A stretch of DNA of 64,000 nucleotides from Serratia fonticola (GCF_006715025.1 NZ_VFMK01000001.1:4712001-4776000); one strand, 5' to 3'; positions 51,292-61,087 are shown, numbered from the stretch's first letter. Notes: generated by a model not told the origin, from the letters alone. Made by a program: numbers and translations.

Positions 51292-51771
51292 CTAATAAAC
51301 ATTATCGGCCCAGATACTATATCCAGATGTTCCAGCAGTAAGATGTTTCCATGTGATATCACGATAAACAACGGAAATCATTTCTTCTGGCTCTTTATCA
51401 GGATTATCCAAGGCATGAGGAGAACGTATACTATGACGCTCTATGCTTGCCCCACGAACTTCAACTGAATAATAAATTTCTTGAACACCGGTCGAAGAGG
51501 TTCGATAAAAATCAAAGAACAAATCGATTCTTTCATTATTGGTAATGGCCATACCAATAAGTGGTGATGATTTATCTATTAATTTAATAAAGCTAACTGG
51601 AAGATGTTTTATGTTCTGATTTCTGACAAGTTCATGATCGAAAGAAAGAACAAATATCTGATCTTTATGCCCTGCTTGATACTTATTCCCTATCGAGTCA
51701 TAAGAAGAACAGCCAGCAGATATTAACCCCTGTTTTTCACCCACTATTTTCACATAGATTGAATTTGCCAT
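51292..51771 (-). CDS. hcp: Hcp-family type VI secretion tube protein
   Basis: 159 aa, Hcp1-type beta-barrel: MANSIYVKIVGEKQGLISAGCSSYDSIGNKYQAGHKDQIFVL, then HLPVSFIKLIDKSSPLIG and the C-terminal WADNVY. Hcp hexamers form the tube through which effectors pass. This copy stands alone, with no sheath, baseplate or ATPase genes nearby, so it depends on a T6SS encoded elsewhere. It probably travels with the HExxH/lipoprotein pair. Confidence 0.85.
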   Translation of the reverse strand: MANSIYVKIVGEKQGLISAGCSSYDSIGNKYQAGHKDQIFVLSFDHELVRNQNIKHLPVSFIKLIDKSSPLIGMAITNNERIDLFFDFYRTSSTGVQEIYYSVEVRGASIERHSIRSPHALDNPDKEPEEMISVVYRDITWKHLTAGTSGYSIWADNVY

Positions 51772-51921
51772 TTATAACATCCTTTTACGTTGAGAACCTC
51801 ATGTCTTATTTAAATTTTCTTTCCGCTAGCTATGATGCGCAACATCCATATCAAAAATAGAGCTGTTCGCAGTCAGGCAGACAGAACGAAAAAAGCACAG
51901 CAAACCGAGCCGAGCCTCTTG

Positions 51922-52149
51922 CTAAAGGATACGGTGCTTTTCCAGCTGTTCGCGCCGTAACGCCTCTTTGGCCATGCGTTTTTTACGCGCATCGCAGGGT
52001 TCTGGGCAATCACAGACCTTTTCCACTCCCAAGGCCGTAATGCCGCCGCAACTCCCCTGCAGGGTTTTACGCCGAAAGACATAGCCCAGTGACATCCCCC
52101 CCACCACCAGCAGGAACAGGACAAAGGATGCAACGAATACCGTCAGCAT
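51922..52149 (-). CDS. nqrM: NqrM, Na+-NQR maturation factor
   Basis: 75 aa (DUF539). One N-terminal membrane helix (about residues 3-22) then the cysteine-rich region GSCGGITALGVEKVCDCPEPCDARKK. NqrM delivers the iron that sits between NqrD and NqrE. It is the last gene of the nqr operon, 7 bp after apbE, as in other gammaproteobacteria. Confidence 0.9.
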   Translation of the reverse strand: MLTVFVASFVLFLLVVGGMSLGYVFRRKTLQGSCGGITALGVEKVCDCPEPCDARKKRMAKEALRREQLEKHRIL

Positions 52150-52156
52150 AGTTGCC

Positions 52157-53173
52157 TCACAAACTTTTCTTCAGATAGGGTTTGAATGCGTCAGAATAAC
52201 GTTCTTCAAACCCCTTGGCGGTTTTCACGATCATAAACACCGGGATCCCCATCAGGTTGGCCAACGCCATGCCGCGCTCTGGGCCCATAACGTTCAACCC
52301 GGTAGAAAGGCCGTCTGCGGTCATGCACAACGGGCTGAGCACGGTAATTGAAACCATATGATGCTGGATCGGCTTACCGGTGAGCGGGTCGATAGTATGA
52401 GAATAGCGCACACCATCATGTTCGAAGTAATTCCGATAATCCCCCGACGTCGCTATCGCCATCTCTCCCGGCTCAATCACCAGTTGCGCTTGCTGCTCAG
52501 CCCCGGCCACCGGCCGCTCAATAGCAATACGCCAAGGTTTCTTTTCACCGTTGTGACCACGAGTACGTACTTCACCGCCAATATCAACCATATAGTTTTT
52601 GATATGCTGCGATTGCAGATAATGCGCGATCGCATCCACACCGTAGCCTTTGGCGATGGAGGAAAGATCGATATACAGTTCAGGAATGCGCTTTACCAGC
52701 GCATTACCTTCTACCGCCAGTTTATCGATCCCTGTCCAGTTGCGGCGCTGCTCCAGTTCGGCGGCACTGGGAATTTTATCTGGCCGCCCTTCAGGACCAA
52801 ACCCCCACAGGTTCACCAGCGGCCCAACGGTCACATCCAGTGCACCGTCAGTCACTCGGTTGATACGTATGGCTTCCAGCACCACTTCCGTGGTGGCGGC
52901 AGAAACCGGGAAGGGTTTATCCACTTCTCGGCTACTGTTAAAGCGGCTCAGCTCGGAGTCAGGCCGGTATGTCGACATCTGATCGTTAACCTGTTCCAAC
53001 CGTTTGTCGATCTCAGTCTGAAGCGTCGCTACCGAAGGCGTGCCTTCCCCAGGGATAAAGCGGATCGAATAGTAGGTTCCCATGGTCTTGCCATCGAGAT
53101 TCTCCTGCTTCGGTTCGCACCCGGTCAGCAACAATACGGCACTCAACGCCGCTAACGATACCCAAGCCTTCAT
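52157..53173 (-). CDS. apbE: ApbE, FAD:protein FMN transferase
   Basis: 338 aa from ATG 53173; an ATG at 53197 directly after the nqrF stop would add eight residues. Lipoprotein signal with lipobox LLTGC. ApbE links FMN covalently to threonine in the SGAT motifs of NqrB and NqrC, both of which are present in this operon. MGTYYSIRF, IDLSSIAKGYGVDAIAHYL and ATSGDYRNYFEHDGVRYSHTIDP are the family motifs for FAD and magnesium binding. It works in the periplasm. Confidence 0.92.
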   Translation of the reverse strand: MKAWVSLAALSAVLLLTGCEPKQENLDGKTMGTYYSIRFIPGEGTPSVATLQTEIDKRLEQVNDQMSTYRPDSELSRFNSSREVDKPFPVSAATTEVVLEAIRINRVTDGALDVTVGPLVNLWGFGPEGRPDKIPSAAELEQRRNWTGIDKLAVEGNALVKRIPELYIDLSSIAKGYGVDAIAHYLQSQHIKNYMVDIGGEVRTRGHNGEKKPWRIAIERPVAGAEQQAQLVIEPGEMAIATSGDYRNYFEHDGVRYSHTIDPLTGKPIQHHMVSITVLSPLCMTADGLSTGLNVMGPERGMALANLMGIPVFMIVKTAKGFEERYSDAFKPYLKKSL

Positions 53174-53197
53174 TCCATAGCCGCCTGCTACACGCAT

Positions 53198-54421
53198 TTA
53201 ACCACCAAAATCATCAAGCATGATGTTTTCATCTTCGACGCCGAGATCTTTCAGCATCTTGATAACCGCCGCATTCATCATCGGCGGCCCACACATATAG
53301 AATTCACAATCTTCCGGTGCCGGATGGTTGCGCAGATAATTCTCCAGCAGGACATTATGAATAAAGCCAGTGTAGCCCGTCCAGTTATCTTCTGGCTGCG
53401 GATCGGAAAGCGCTACATGCCAGGTGAAATTCTCGTTCTCTTCCTGTAGACGATTAAAATCATCCTCATAGAACATTTCACGCAGGGAACGCGCCCCATA
53501 CCAGAAGGTAATTTTACGCTTGGATTTCAGGCGCTTCAGCTGATCAAAAATATGTGAACGCATCGGTGCCATACCTGCCCCACCACCGATAAAGATCATT
53601 TCAGCGTCGGTGTCTTTGGCAAAGAATTCACCAAACGGCCCGGAGATGGTCACTTTATCGCCCGCTTTCAGCGACCAGATATAGGAGGACATTATTCCCG
53701 GAGGGGCATCTGGGTTGCTCGGCGGCGGCGTCGCAATACGCACGTTAAGCATGATGATGCCTTTCTCATCAGGATAGTTGGCCATCGAATAGGCACGCAC
53801 CGTGTCTTCCTTCACCACCGAACGGTAGCGGAACAGGTTGAACTTGTCCCAATCGCCCCGGTATTCCTGCGGGACGTCAAAATCTGCGTAACTCACTTCA
53901 TGGGCCGGTGCTTCGATCTGGATAAATCCCCCGGCACGGAAAGGCACATCCTCCCCATCAGGGATCTGTAGCTTCAGCTCTTTGATAAAGGTCGCTTTGT
54001 TATCGTTGGAGATAACCTCACAGTCCCATTTCTTGACGCCGAAGATCTCTTCCGGCAGCTCGATTTTCAGGTTCTGCTTCACGTTGACCTGGCATGCCAG
54101 GCGGCAGCCCTCTTTGGCTTCACGCTTAGTGATATGGGAAAGCTCGGTAGGCAGAATGTCACCGCCTCCCTCTTTGATCACGACCCGGCACTGGCCGCAG
54201 GAACCGCCACCGCCACAGGCCGAGGAGACAAAGATCCCCTGGCTGGAGAGCATATTGAGCAGTTTATCCCCTGCAGGTGCGGTAAAGCTTTTGTCTTTAT
54301 CGCCATTGACTTCAACGGCGATGTCGCCGGTATTCACCAACTTGGATTTGGCAAACAGGATCAGTAACGCCAGCACCATTACGATGCAGGTAAACATGAC
54401 CACGCCTAAAATAATTTCCAT
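53198..54421 (-). CDS. nqrF: Na+-translocating NADH:quinone reductase subunit F
   Basis: 407 aa. One N-terminal membrane helix, a 2Fe-2S ferredoxin domain (SSACGGGGSCGQCRV plus later GCRLACQV), an FAD domain (RYRSVVKEDTVRAYSMANYP) and an NADH-binding domain ending FYMCGPPMMNAAVIKMLKDLG. It takes electrons from NADH. Length matches the family (about 407). Confidence 0.96.
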   Translation of the reverse strand: MEIILGVVMFTCIVMVLALLILFAKSKLVNTGDIAVEVNGDKDKSFTAPAGDKLLNMLSSQGIFVSSACGGGGSCGQCRVVIKEGGGDILPTELSHITKREAKEGCRLACQVNVKQNLKIELPEEIFGVKKWDCEVISNDNKATFIKELKLQIPDGEDVPFRAGGFIQIEAPAHEVSYADFDVPQEYRGDWDKFNLFRYRSVVKEDTVRAYSMANYPDEKGIIMLNVRIATPPPSNPDAPPGIMSSYIWSLKAGDKVTISGPFGEFFAKDTDAEMIFIGGGAGMAPMRSHIFDQLKRLKSKRKITFWYGARSLREMFYEDDFNRLQEENENFTWHVALSDPQPEDNWTGYTGFIHNVLLENYLRNHPAPEDCEFYMCGPPMMNAAVIKMLKDLGVEDENIMLDDFGG

Positions 54422-54436
54422 AAATGCTTCCTGCCT

Positions 54437-55033
54437 TTACAACTGAACGCCGGAGAATGACATAAAGCCCAATGCCATCAATCCGGTGGTAATAAAGGTA
54501 ATGCCCAGACCGCGTAATCCGGCAGGGACATCGGCATACTTCATTTTCTCGCGGATCCCCGCCAAGGCAACAATCGCCAGCATCCATCCGATGCCGGAGC
54601 CAAGGCCATACACCACGGACTCAGCAAAGTTGTAATCACGCTGCACCATAAACGACACGCCACCGAAGATGGCACAGTTCACCGTGATCAACGGCAGGAA
54701 GATGCCAAGGGCGTTGTACAGCGCCGGGAAGAAGCGATCGAGGATCATCTCGAGGATCTGGACCAGTGCGGCGATCACACCAATAAAGGTGATAAAGTTC
54801 AGGAAGCTGAGATCAACCCCTTCCACCAGCGCACCATCACGCAGGATCAGGTTATAGACCAGATTGTTAACCGGCACCGCGATGCCCAGTACAAGGGTCA
54901 CGGCAATCCCCAGGCCAAACGACGTCGAAACCTTCTTCGACACCGCCAGGAAGGTACACATCCCAAGGAAGAACGCCAACGCCATGTTCTCAACGAACAC
55001 CGCACGAACAAACAGGCTGATATAATGTGCCAT
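54437..55033 (-). CDS. nqrE: Na+-translocating NADH:quinone reductase subunit E
   Basis: 198 aa, six membrane helices, RnfA/NqrE family: ALAFFLGMCTFLAVSKKV with its intramembrane cysteine and VNCAIFGGVSFM with the second. With NqrD it holds the iron centre in the membrane. Normal length. Confidence 0.96.
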   Translation of the reverse strand: MAHYISLFVRAVFVENMALAFFLGMCTFLAVSKKVSTSFGLGIAVTLVLGIAVPVNNLVYNLILRDGALVEGVDLSFLNFITFIGVIAALVQILEMILDRFFPALYNALGIFLPLITVNCAIFGGVSFMVQRDYNFAESVVYGLGSGIGWMLAIVALAGIREKMKYADVPAGLRGLGITFITTGLMALGFMSFSGVQL

Positions 55034-55039
55034 CGGCGG

Positions 55040-55669
55040 TTACTCCTTTTCTATCTGCGCCGGTTTCAGGGCGCGTAGGCCCCAAATCAGCAGGCCGATG
55101 ATAAAGAACGCGCTCGGTGCCAGCAGGAACATACCGTTCGGCTGATACCAACCCCCGTTTTGCACCGTTTCCAGCACCGTTATGCCAAACAGCTTGCCCG
55201 AACCGATCAGCTCGCGCAGGAAGCCTACCAGGATAAGGATCACGCCGTACCCTAATCCGTTACCGATGCCGTCCATAAAGCTTTCGATCGGCGGCGACTT
55301 CATGGCATAAGCTTCCGCACGCCCCATCACGATGCAGTTGGTGATGATCAACCCGACAAACACCGAAAGCTGCTTGGAAATCTCAAACGCATAGGCTCGC
55401 AGCAGTTGGTCGACGACGATCACCAGCGAGGCGATGATCGCCATCTGCACGATGATGCGCACGCTGTTGGGAATATGGTGGCGGATAAGTGAAATAAAGA
55501 AGCTGGAGAACGCGGTCACAAAGGTTACCGCAACGGTCATCACTACCGCCGTTTCCAGTTTGGTGGTCACTGCCAGTGCCGAACAGACACCAAGTATCTG
55601 CAGGGCAATCGGGTTATTGTCGAACAGCGGCCCAAGCAGAACCCGCTTAATCTCTTTGGAATCAGCCAT
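55040..55669 (-). CDS. nqrD: Na+-translocating NADH:quinone reductase subunit D
   Basis: 209 aa, six membrane helices, paralogous to NqrE: NPIALQILGVCSALAVTTK and ITNCIVMGRAEAYAMKSPP carry the conserved cysteines. It overlaps the nqrC stop by 8 bp. Confidence 0.96.
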   Translation of the reverse strand: MADSKEIKRVLLGPLFDNNPIALQILGVCSALAVTTKLETAVVMTVAVTFVTAFSSFFISLIRHHIPNSVRIIVQMAIIASLVIVVDQLLRAYAFEISKQLSVFVGLIITNCIVMGRAEAYAMKSPPIESFMDGIGNGLGYGVILILVGFLRELIGSGKLFGITVLETVQNGGWYQPNGMFLLAPSAFFIIGLLIWGLRALKPAQIEKE

Positions 55670-56456
55670 TTTTCAGCGCTCCTTCACGGACTTTCTGCAG
55701 GAATGGGCCAAAACCGTGCTCACCCAACCAGAAATTAAAAGTATTCTGCACACCGTTAGCGGTCAGCGTGGCACCGGACAGGCCATCAACACCGTGTACA
55801 TCGCCAGGGCGCGCACCGCCTTTGACGATACGGATTGCTGGATGCCCGTTGTCATCAAACAGCTGCTTGCCGACCCATTGCGCGCGCCAGTTGGCATTTT
55901 GAATTTCGCCCCCTAGCCCCGGCGTTTCACCGTGATCGTAGAAGCTCAGGCCTCTTACAGTGTTGCCATCGGCATCCAGTGCCACAAAGGCATACATCAC
56001 CGACCATAACCCCGTACCGTAAACCGGCAGCACGATCTTATTTACCGCGCCAGCCTCATCACGCACCAGATAGATTTCAGCCTGATTGCTACGACGGCGG
56101 ATACCGGCCAGATCCTGCTCAGGTGTCAGCACTCGACTCTTGGCATCACTGCGTAATGCCGAAGACAGATCAAAGGTGGAGGCATCTCCTGCCACAAACT
56201 CGCCGCTATCCAGATCCAGCAAACGCGGTTCAATGCGCTGGGTAAAAATGGATTTAACCTGTTCACCGGTCATACCACGTTCCAGCAGGCCGGCCACATC
56301 CAGGATGTTACGTTGCTTATCCAGCAGCCGCTGTTCCTGTTGCTTGGACTTCAACCCCACAGCGGAACCCGCTACAACTACCGAACACACCAGACACAGC
56401 AGCAGTACTACCAGCAGCGTCTTGCCAATGCTGTCATTTTTAGATTCATTCGCCAC
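55662..56456 (-). CDS. nqrC: Na+-translocating NADH:quinone reductase subunit C
   Basis: 264 aa from GTG 56456, which overlaps the nqrB end by 11 bp and gives the family-typical MANESKNDSIGKTLLVV; the frame open to 56525 lies inside nqrB. One N-terminal membrane helix, then a periplasmic FMN-binding domain with SGAT at T230 (DGLSGATLT), the site modified by ApbE. It carries electrons between NqrDE and NqrB. Confidence 0.94.
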   Translation of the reverse strand: MANESKNDSIGKTLLVVLLLCLVCSVVVAGSAVGLKSKQQEQRLLDKQRNILDVAGLLERGMTGEQVKSIFTQRIEPRLLDLDSGEFVAGDASTFDLSSALRSDAKSRVLTPEQDLAGIRRRSNQAEIYLVRDEAGAVNKIVLPVYGTGLWSVMYAFVALDADGNTVRGLSFYDHGETPGLGGEIQNANWRAQWVGKQLFDDNGHPAIRIVKGGARPGDVHGVDGLSGATLTANGVQNTFNFWLGEHGFGPFLQKVREGALKNG

Positions 56457-57687
56457 GTGCTTTTCTCCGCTTGATGTTGGCCTGCACCACCAGATAATCG
56501 AACAGCGGTGCGAACAAATTGGCAAACAGGATCGCCAGCATCATGCCTTCCGGATAGGCTGGGTTGACCACCCGGATCAGCACACACATCACGCCAATCA
56601 GGATGCCATACCACCATTTTCCCTTGTTGGTAAACGAGGCGGATACCGGGTCGGTAGCCATAAAGATCATCCCGAAGGCAAAGCCCCCCAGCACCAGATG
56701 CCAGTACCAAGGCATGGCAAACATCGGGTTGGTCGTCGAACCAATGGCATTGAACAGACAGGCGGTAGCGATCATACCGATCATCACGCCAGCCACGATA
56801 CGCCAAGAGGCCACACGGCCAAACATAATGATGGCCCCGCCGATCAGAATCATCAGCGTTGACACTTCACCGATCGAACCGGGGATATTGCCAATAAACG
56901 CGTCCATCCAACTGATGGATTGGCCAGTGACCACATTGTTCAGGCCGTGCGCTCCACCGGTACTCCATTGCGCCAGCGGCGTAGCACCTGAGAAGCCGTC
57001 TGCAGATGTCCATACCAGATCGCCGGAAATCTGCGCCGGGTAAGCAAAGAACAGGAAGGCTCGCCCCGCTAACGCCGGGTTGAGGAAGTTACGCCCGGTA
57101 CCGCCAAAGATCTCCTTGGCGACCACCACACCAAAACTGATGCCCAGCGCAGCCTGCCAGAGCGGCAGGGTTGGCGGTACGATCAGGGCAAACAGAATGG
57201 AAGTAACAAAGAAACCTTCGTTGATCTCATGTTTGCGCACCATCGCAAACACCACTTCCCAGAATCCCCCCACCAGAAATACGACGGCATAAATTGGCAC
57301 AAAATAGGTCGCACCGAGCACCATCTTGCTGATCCAGCCGGCATCCGCCCCCAGTGAAGCGCCCAGCGTTTGTGCCAGCCAGTAATGCCAGTCTCCCGCC
57401 AGAACCTGCTGCAGTTGCTCACCACTGTACATATGGTGCAATGCCGGAATGGTCTGCTGGCCAACGTTGTACATCCCCCAGAACATGGCCGGGAATACCG
57501 CCAACCACACCAGGATCATCATACGTTTCAGATCGATGGCATCACGCACGTGCGATGCACCGCGCGTTACCGTGCCCGGCGTATAGAACACCGTGGCCGT
57601 CGCCTCAAACAGCGGGTACCACTTTTCCAGTTTGCCGCCTGGCGTGAAGTGATGCTCAATCTTGTCAAAAAAATTCTTCAGGCCCAT
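56446..57687 (-). CDS. nqrB: Na+-translocating NADH:quinone reductase subunit B
   Basis: 413 aa, about ten membrane helices. Covalent FMN site SGAT at S233-T236 (DGFSGATPLAQ), the same number as T236 of Vibrio cholerae NqrB. GRNFLNPALAGRAFLFFAYP is a family motif. It forms part of the sodium path and holds riboflavin. Starts 3 bp after the nqrA stop. Confidence 0.96.
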   Translation of the reverse strand: MGLKNFFDKIEHHFTPGGKLEKWYPLFEATATVFYTPGTVTRGASHVRDAIDLKRMMILVWLAVFPAMFWGMYNVGQQTIPALHHMYSGEQLQQVLAGDWHYWLAQTLGASLGADAGWISKMVLGATYFVPIYAVVFLVGGFWEVVFAMVRKHEINEGFFVTSILFALIVPPTLPLWQAALGISFGVVVAKEIFGGTGRNFLNPALAGRAFLFFAYPAQISGDLVWTSADGFSGATPLAQWSTGGAHGLNNVVTGQSISWMDAFIGNIPGSIGEVSTLMILIGGAIIMFGRVASWRIVAGVMIGMIATACLFNAIGSTTNPMFAMPWYWHLVLGGFAFGMIFMATDPVSASFTNKGKWWYGILIGVMCVLIRVVNPAYPEGMMLAILFANLFAPLFDYLVVQANIKRRKARGE

Positions 57688-57690
57688 CGG

Positions 57691-59040
57691 TTATCCTTCC
57701 TGCTCAATCTTGGTCAGCACTTCGCGCAGTACCGGGCCATATTCATACTTGCCGGGACACACGAAGGTACACAACGCCAGATCTTCTTCATCCAGCTCCA
57801 GACAGCCCAGCGCCTGAGCACTGTCGGTATCACCGGCCAACAGATCGCGCAGCAGGTGGGTCGGCAGGATATCCAGCGGCATAACCCGCTCGTAATTGCC
57901 GATCGGCACCATCGAGCGCTCGCCACCGTTGGTGGTCGTCGAGAAAGCGAACAATTTGTTCTTCAGGAAATGACCCAACGTGGTTCGGGTAATGGAAAAC
58001 TTGTCCGGTGCCGGCGTCACCCAGCCAAACAGCTCTTTCTCTCGCCCTTCATGCAGCACAGAAACCTGATTGTGGAAACGCCCCAGCCAGGCATTCGGGC
58101 CGCTGGCATGGGTGCCACTCAGCACCGACCCGGAAATCACCCGGTTTTCGCCCGCTTTCAGACGCCCAGCGGTCAATTCATCGAGGCTGGCTCCCAAACG
58201 GGTACGCAACAGCACCGGCTGCTCCACCTGTGGCCCCGCCAAGGCAACTACGCGGCGGGTATCAAGCCGACCCGTGGTAAACAGCGTACCGATGGCGATC
58301 ACATCCTGATAGCCGATATGCCAAACGCTTTTCTTCAGGCTGACCGGTTCAAGGAAGTGAATATGCGTTCCCACCAAACCTGCCGGATGGGGCCCAGCAA
58401 ATTCGCTGTAATTAATCTGTGCCCCAGCGGCCGTATCCAGACGCGTACCCGCGGCATGGCAGACATGTACCTTACCTTCTGTCAGACGCGCCAAAACCGT
58501 CAGCCCGGCATTGAATGCCGCCTGTTGTTCAGCAATGATCACCAAGGGATCGGCAGCCAACGGCTGGCTATCCATGGCATTAACGAAAATGGCACGTGGG
58601 GAGGTGCCTGGGCGCGGAGTTTTGCTGAATGGGCGGGTACGCAGCGCTGTCCAGAGGCCGCTGGCGATCAGATCGCTCTCGACCTGCTCGCGTTCCAGCG
58701 TCGGCAAATCGGCCTGCTGATAATAGGCCAGTTCCACCTGCTCATCGCCGCCGTTTTCGATTGCAATCACCACCGACTGCAGCACACGACGTTCACCTCG
58801 ATGAATAGCCAGGATCTTGCCACTGGCGGGCGCAGTGAAGAGAACCCCAGGGTTCTTTTTATCTTCAAACAACGCCTGACCCTTTTTAACGCGATCGCCT
58901 TCCTGAACTAACATGGAGGGGCGCATACCAACATACTCCTGGCCAAGCAGTGCCACGTTGGTGATCAGTGGCCCCTCTTGTATCACCTGAGAAGGTGCTC
59001 CAGCTATTGGCAGATCTAACCCTTTTCTGATTCTAATCAT
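57691..59040 (-). CDS. nqrA: Na+-translocating NADH:quinone reductase subunit A
   Basis: 449 aa, soluble subunit: IRIRKGLDLPIAGAPSQ at the start, TAPASGKILAIHRGERRVLQSVVI, and TRPFSKTPRPGTSPRAIFVNAMDSQPLAADP. First gene of the nqrABCDEF-apbE-nqrM operon, which couples NADH oxidation to sodium export. Divergent from dpaA. Confidence 0.96.
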   Translation of the reverse strand: MIRIRKGLDLPIAGAPSQVIQEGPLITNVALLGQEYVGMRPSMLVQEGDRVKKGQALFEDKKNPGVLFTAPASGKILAIHRGERRVLQSVVIAIENGGDEQVELAYYQQADLPTLEREQVESDLIASGLWTALRTRPFSKTPRPGTSPRAIFVNAMDSQPLAADPLVIIAEQQAAFNAGLTVLARLTEGKVHVCHAAGTRLDTAAGAQINYSEFAGPHPAGLVGTHIHFLEPVSLKKSVWHIGYQDVIAIGTLFTTGRLDTRRVVALAGPQVEQPVLLRTRLGASLDELTAGRLKAGENRVISGSVLSGTHASGPNAWLGRFHNQVSVLHEGREKELFGWVTPAPDKFSITRTTLGHFLKNKLFAFSTTTNGGERSMVPIGNYERVMPLDILPTHLLRDLLAGDTDSAQALGCLELDEEDLALCTFVCPGKYEYGPVLREVLTKIEQEG

Positions 59041-59590
59041 AGGATTTATACGATGTTTTTAAATTTTCACATGTCTGACCAACCCAGAAGCAGGTACAGA
59101 CCATGCAGGATGATGAGGTAGCCGAAGCGCCCTCAGGATGAGCTTGACACTGTCATGCCCAACATGAAATTTGCACACTGACCGAAACGCTTAGCCAATG
59201 ATTGCGCCAAGAATGCACAATGTTAAAACATTGCTATGAATAATAGAGACAGAGTTGATGGTATTTTACCCAATAGTAACCTGCTTATTACCCTGCTAAT
59301 CACGCTGCGGCGCGGGCAAGATATTAACATTTTCGGCAACATTTTTCCGTGCTATCTAGTGACCTGAGTCAAGCAAACGTAATTAAATCACAACGCCGCG
59401 ACGACATTCATCGTTAAAATCTTCCAGTCAATTCACTTTTTTCGATCATTGTAGTTTTTTTATACATTTGATGTATTGCTAAAAAAAAACACACTGGTAA
59501 TCTGACGAGGTTTAATATAGTAATCTGTCAGTGGCACGCCGGGCGCGTTTTCTACACCCGCTAAAAATAGAGATGCAGGAATAATAAAGA
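59041..59590. other. Divergent promoter region nqrA/dpaA
   Basis: About 550 bp, AT-rich near dpaA. It must hold both promoters. No RNA gene, ORF or operator is clear to me. Confidence 0.45.
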
Positions 59591-60349
59591 ATGAGCAAAA
59601 TCGCGCTGTTGTTTGCGATGTTTTTTTGTATGCCGATGATCACAGCCTGCAGCGCCAGCGAGCAGGCCCCACAAGCACCGGTAGTCACACAGCAATTATT
59701 AGGTTCACCCGTTTATATTCAGATATTCAAAGAAGAACGCAAGCTGGAGTTGTATGCCAAAATGGGCAATGAATTCCGCCTGGTGAATAGCTTCCCTATC
59801 TGTAATTTTTCTGGTGGCCTAGGCCCGAAGCGACGTGAAGGGGATTTTAAAAGCCCGGAAGGTTTTTACAGCGTCGATGCACGCCATCTGAAACCTGACA
59901 GCAAATATTACCGTGCCATCAATATCGGTTTCCCTAATGATTACGATAAAGCACAGGGATATTCCGGTGCCTATCTGATGATCCACGGTGAATGCAAATC
60001 GATTGGTTGCTACGCGATGACCAACACCTATATGGATGAGATTTATCGCTATGTCGAAGCTGCCTTTGCTTATGGGCAGACCCGAGTGGATATCAGTATT
60101 TATCCCTTCCGCATGACCGAACAGAATCTGCAACGCCATCGCTCATCTAATTACATCAGCTTCTGGCGCCAGCTAAAACCCGGTTATGACTACTTTGCCA
60201 AAAACCGCCAACCCCCGATGGTTGCCGTCGCTAACGGGCAATACGTGCTGGCTCAGCCAGTCACCGGCAGCAGCCAGCCAACACAGTACGCGTCAACGGT
60301 GGACACTAATCCGTTCGCCCAGAGCAAGCCGCTCACCGTAGTGAAATAA
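59591..60349 (+). CDS. dpaA: DpaA (YafK), YkuD-fold murein-lipoprotein hydrolase
   Basis: 252 aa. Signal peptide with MITAC, a possible lipobox, which would make this version a lipoprotein. The YkuD catalytic region is HGECKSIGCYAMT (His and Cys). E. coli YafK/DpaA releases Braun's lipoprotein from peptidoglycan rather than attaching it. A proline- and glutamine-rich C-terminal tail is slightly longer than in E. coli. Its last 57 bp overlap the 3' end of convergent yafJ. Confidence 0.88.
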   Translation: MSKIALLFAMFFCMPMITACSASEQAPQAPVVTQQLLGSPVYIQIFKEERKLELYAKMGNEFRLVNSFPICNFSGGLGPKRREGDFKSPEGFYSVDARHLKPDSKYYRAINIGFPNDYDKAQGYSGAYLMIHGECKSIGCYAMTNTYMDEIYRYVEAAFAYGQTRVDISIYPFRMTEQNLQRHRSSNYISFWRQLKPGYDYFAKNRQPPMVAVANGQYVLAQPVTGSSQPTQYASTVDTNPFAQSKPLTVVK

Positions 60350-61087
60350 CGCAAACTCGCCTGGTGCAATCTTGTGCCAGGTTTCATTCCCTGTCAGCGG
60401 TTGGGTCGCAATGACCGTCACCACATCGTCCGGCGTGGTCTGGCGCTGAAAATCAATCTCTACATCCTGATCGAGCAACGTGGCTTTGCCAAACGGGGCA
60501 CGCCGGGTGATCCAGTGCAGATTGGTTGAGCAATACGCCATCACAAAGCGCCCATCCGACAACAGCATGTTGAATACCCCTTTTTGCCTGAGTTGATCGG
60601 CCAATAGCGCAATATAGCGGAATACAGCTGACCAGTTACTGGGGGTTCGGGGATATTTTAACGTCAGTTGGTGCAGTAACCAGCAGAAAGCATACTCACT
60701 GTCTGTCTGGCCCACCGGGCGAAAATTACCGGTTGCCAGCTGACGATAGCCTTTCAACTGGCCATTGTGTGCGTAGGTCCAGTTGCGGCCCCAGAGTTCA
60801 CGGGTAAACGGATGGGTATTTTCCAGCGCCACCTCGCCACGATTAGCCTGGCGGATGTGGGAAACCACGGCACAGGATTTGATCGGGTATTCCTGGACCA
60901 GGCGGGCGATCGGTGAGTCGAAGCTGGGCTGCGGATCCTTGAACGTGCGACAACCGTTCCCTTCATAAAAGGTAATGCCCCAACCATCTTTATGTGGCCC
61001 GGTGCGGCCACCGCGCTGAACCAGCCCGGTAAAACTAAAGCAGATATCGGTTGGTACGTTCGCGCTCATCCCGAGCAGTTCACACAT
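60293..61087 (-). CDS. yafJ: Class II glutamine amidotransferase YafJ
   Basis: 264 aa. C2 is the N-terminal nucleophile after Met removal (MCELLGMSAN), with the GATase_4 motifs GRTGPHKDGWGITFYEG, SHIRQANRGEVALENTHPF and AHNGQL. The amide acceptor is unknown. The C-terminus is a few residues longer than E. coli YafJ (about 255) and runs into convergent dpaA by 57 bp. Confidence 0.9.
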   Translation of the reverse strand: MCELLGMSANVPTDICFSFTGLVQRGGRTGPHKDGWGITFYEGNGCRTFKDPQPSFDSPIARLVQEYPIKSCAVVSHIRQANRGEVALENTHPFTRELWGRNWTYAHNGQLKGYRQLATGNFRPVGQTDSEYAFCWLLHQLTLKYPRTPSNWSAVFRYIALLADQLRQKGVFNMLLSDGRFVMAYCSTNLHWITRRAPFGKATLLDQDVEIDFQRQTTPDDVVTVIATQPLTGNETWHKIAPGEFALFHYGERLALGERISVHR

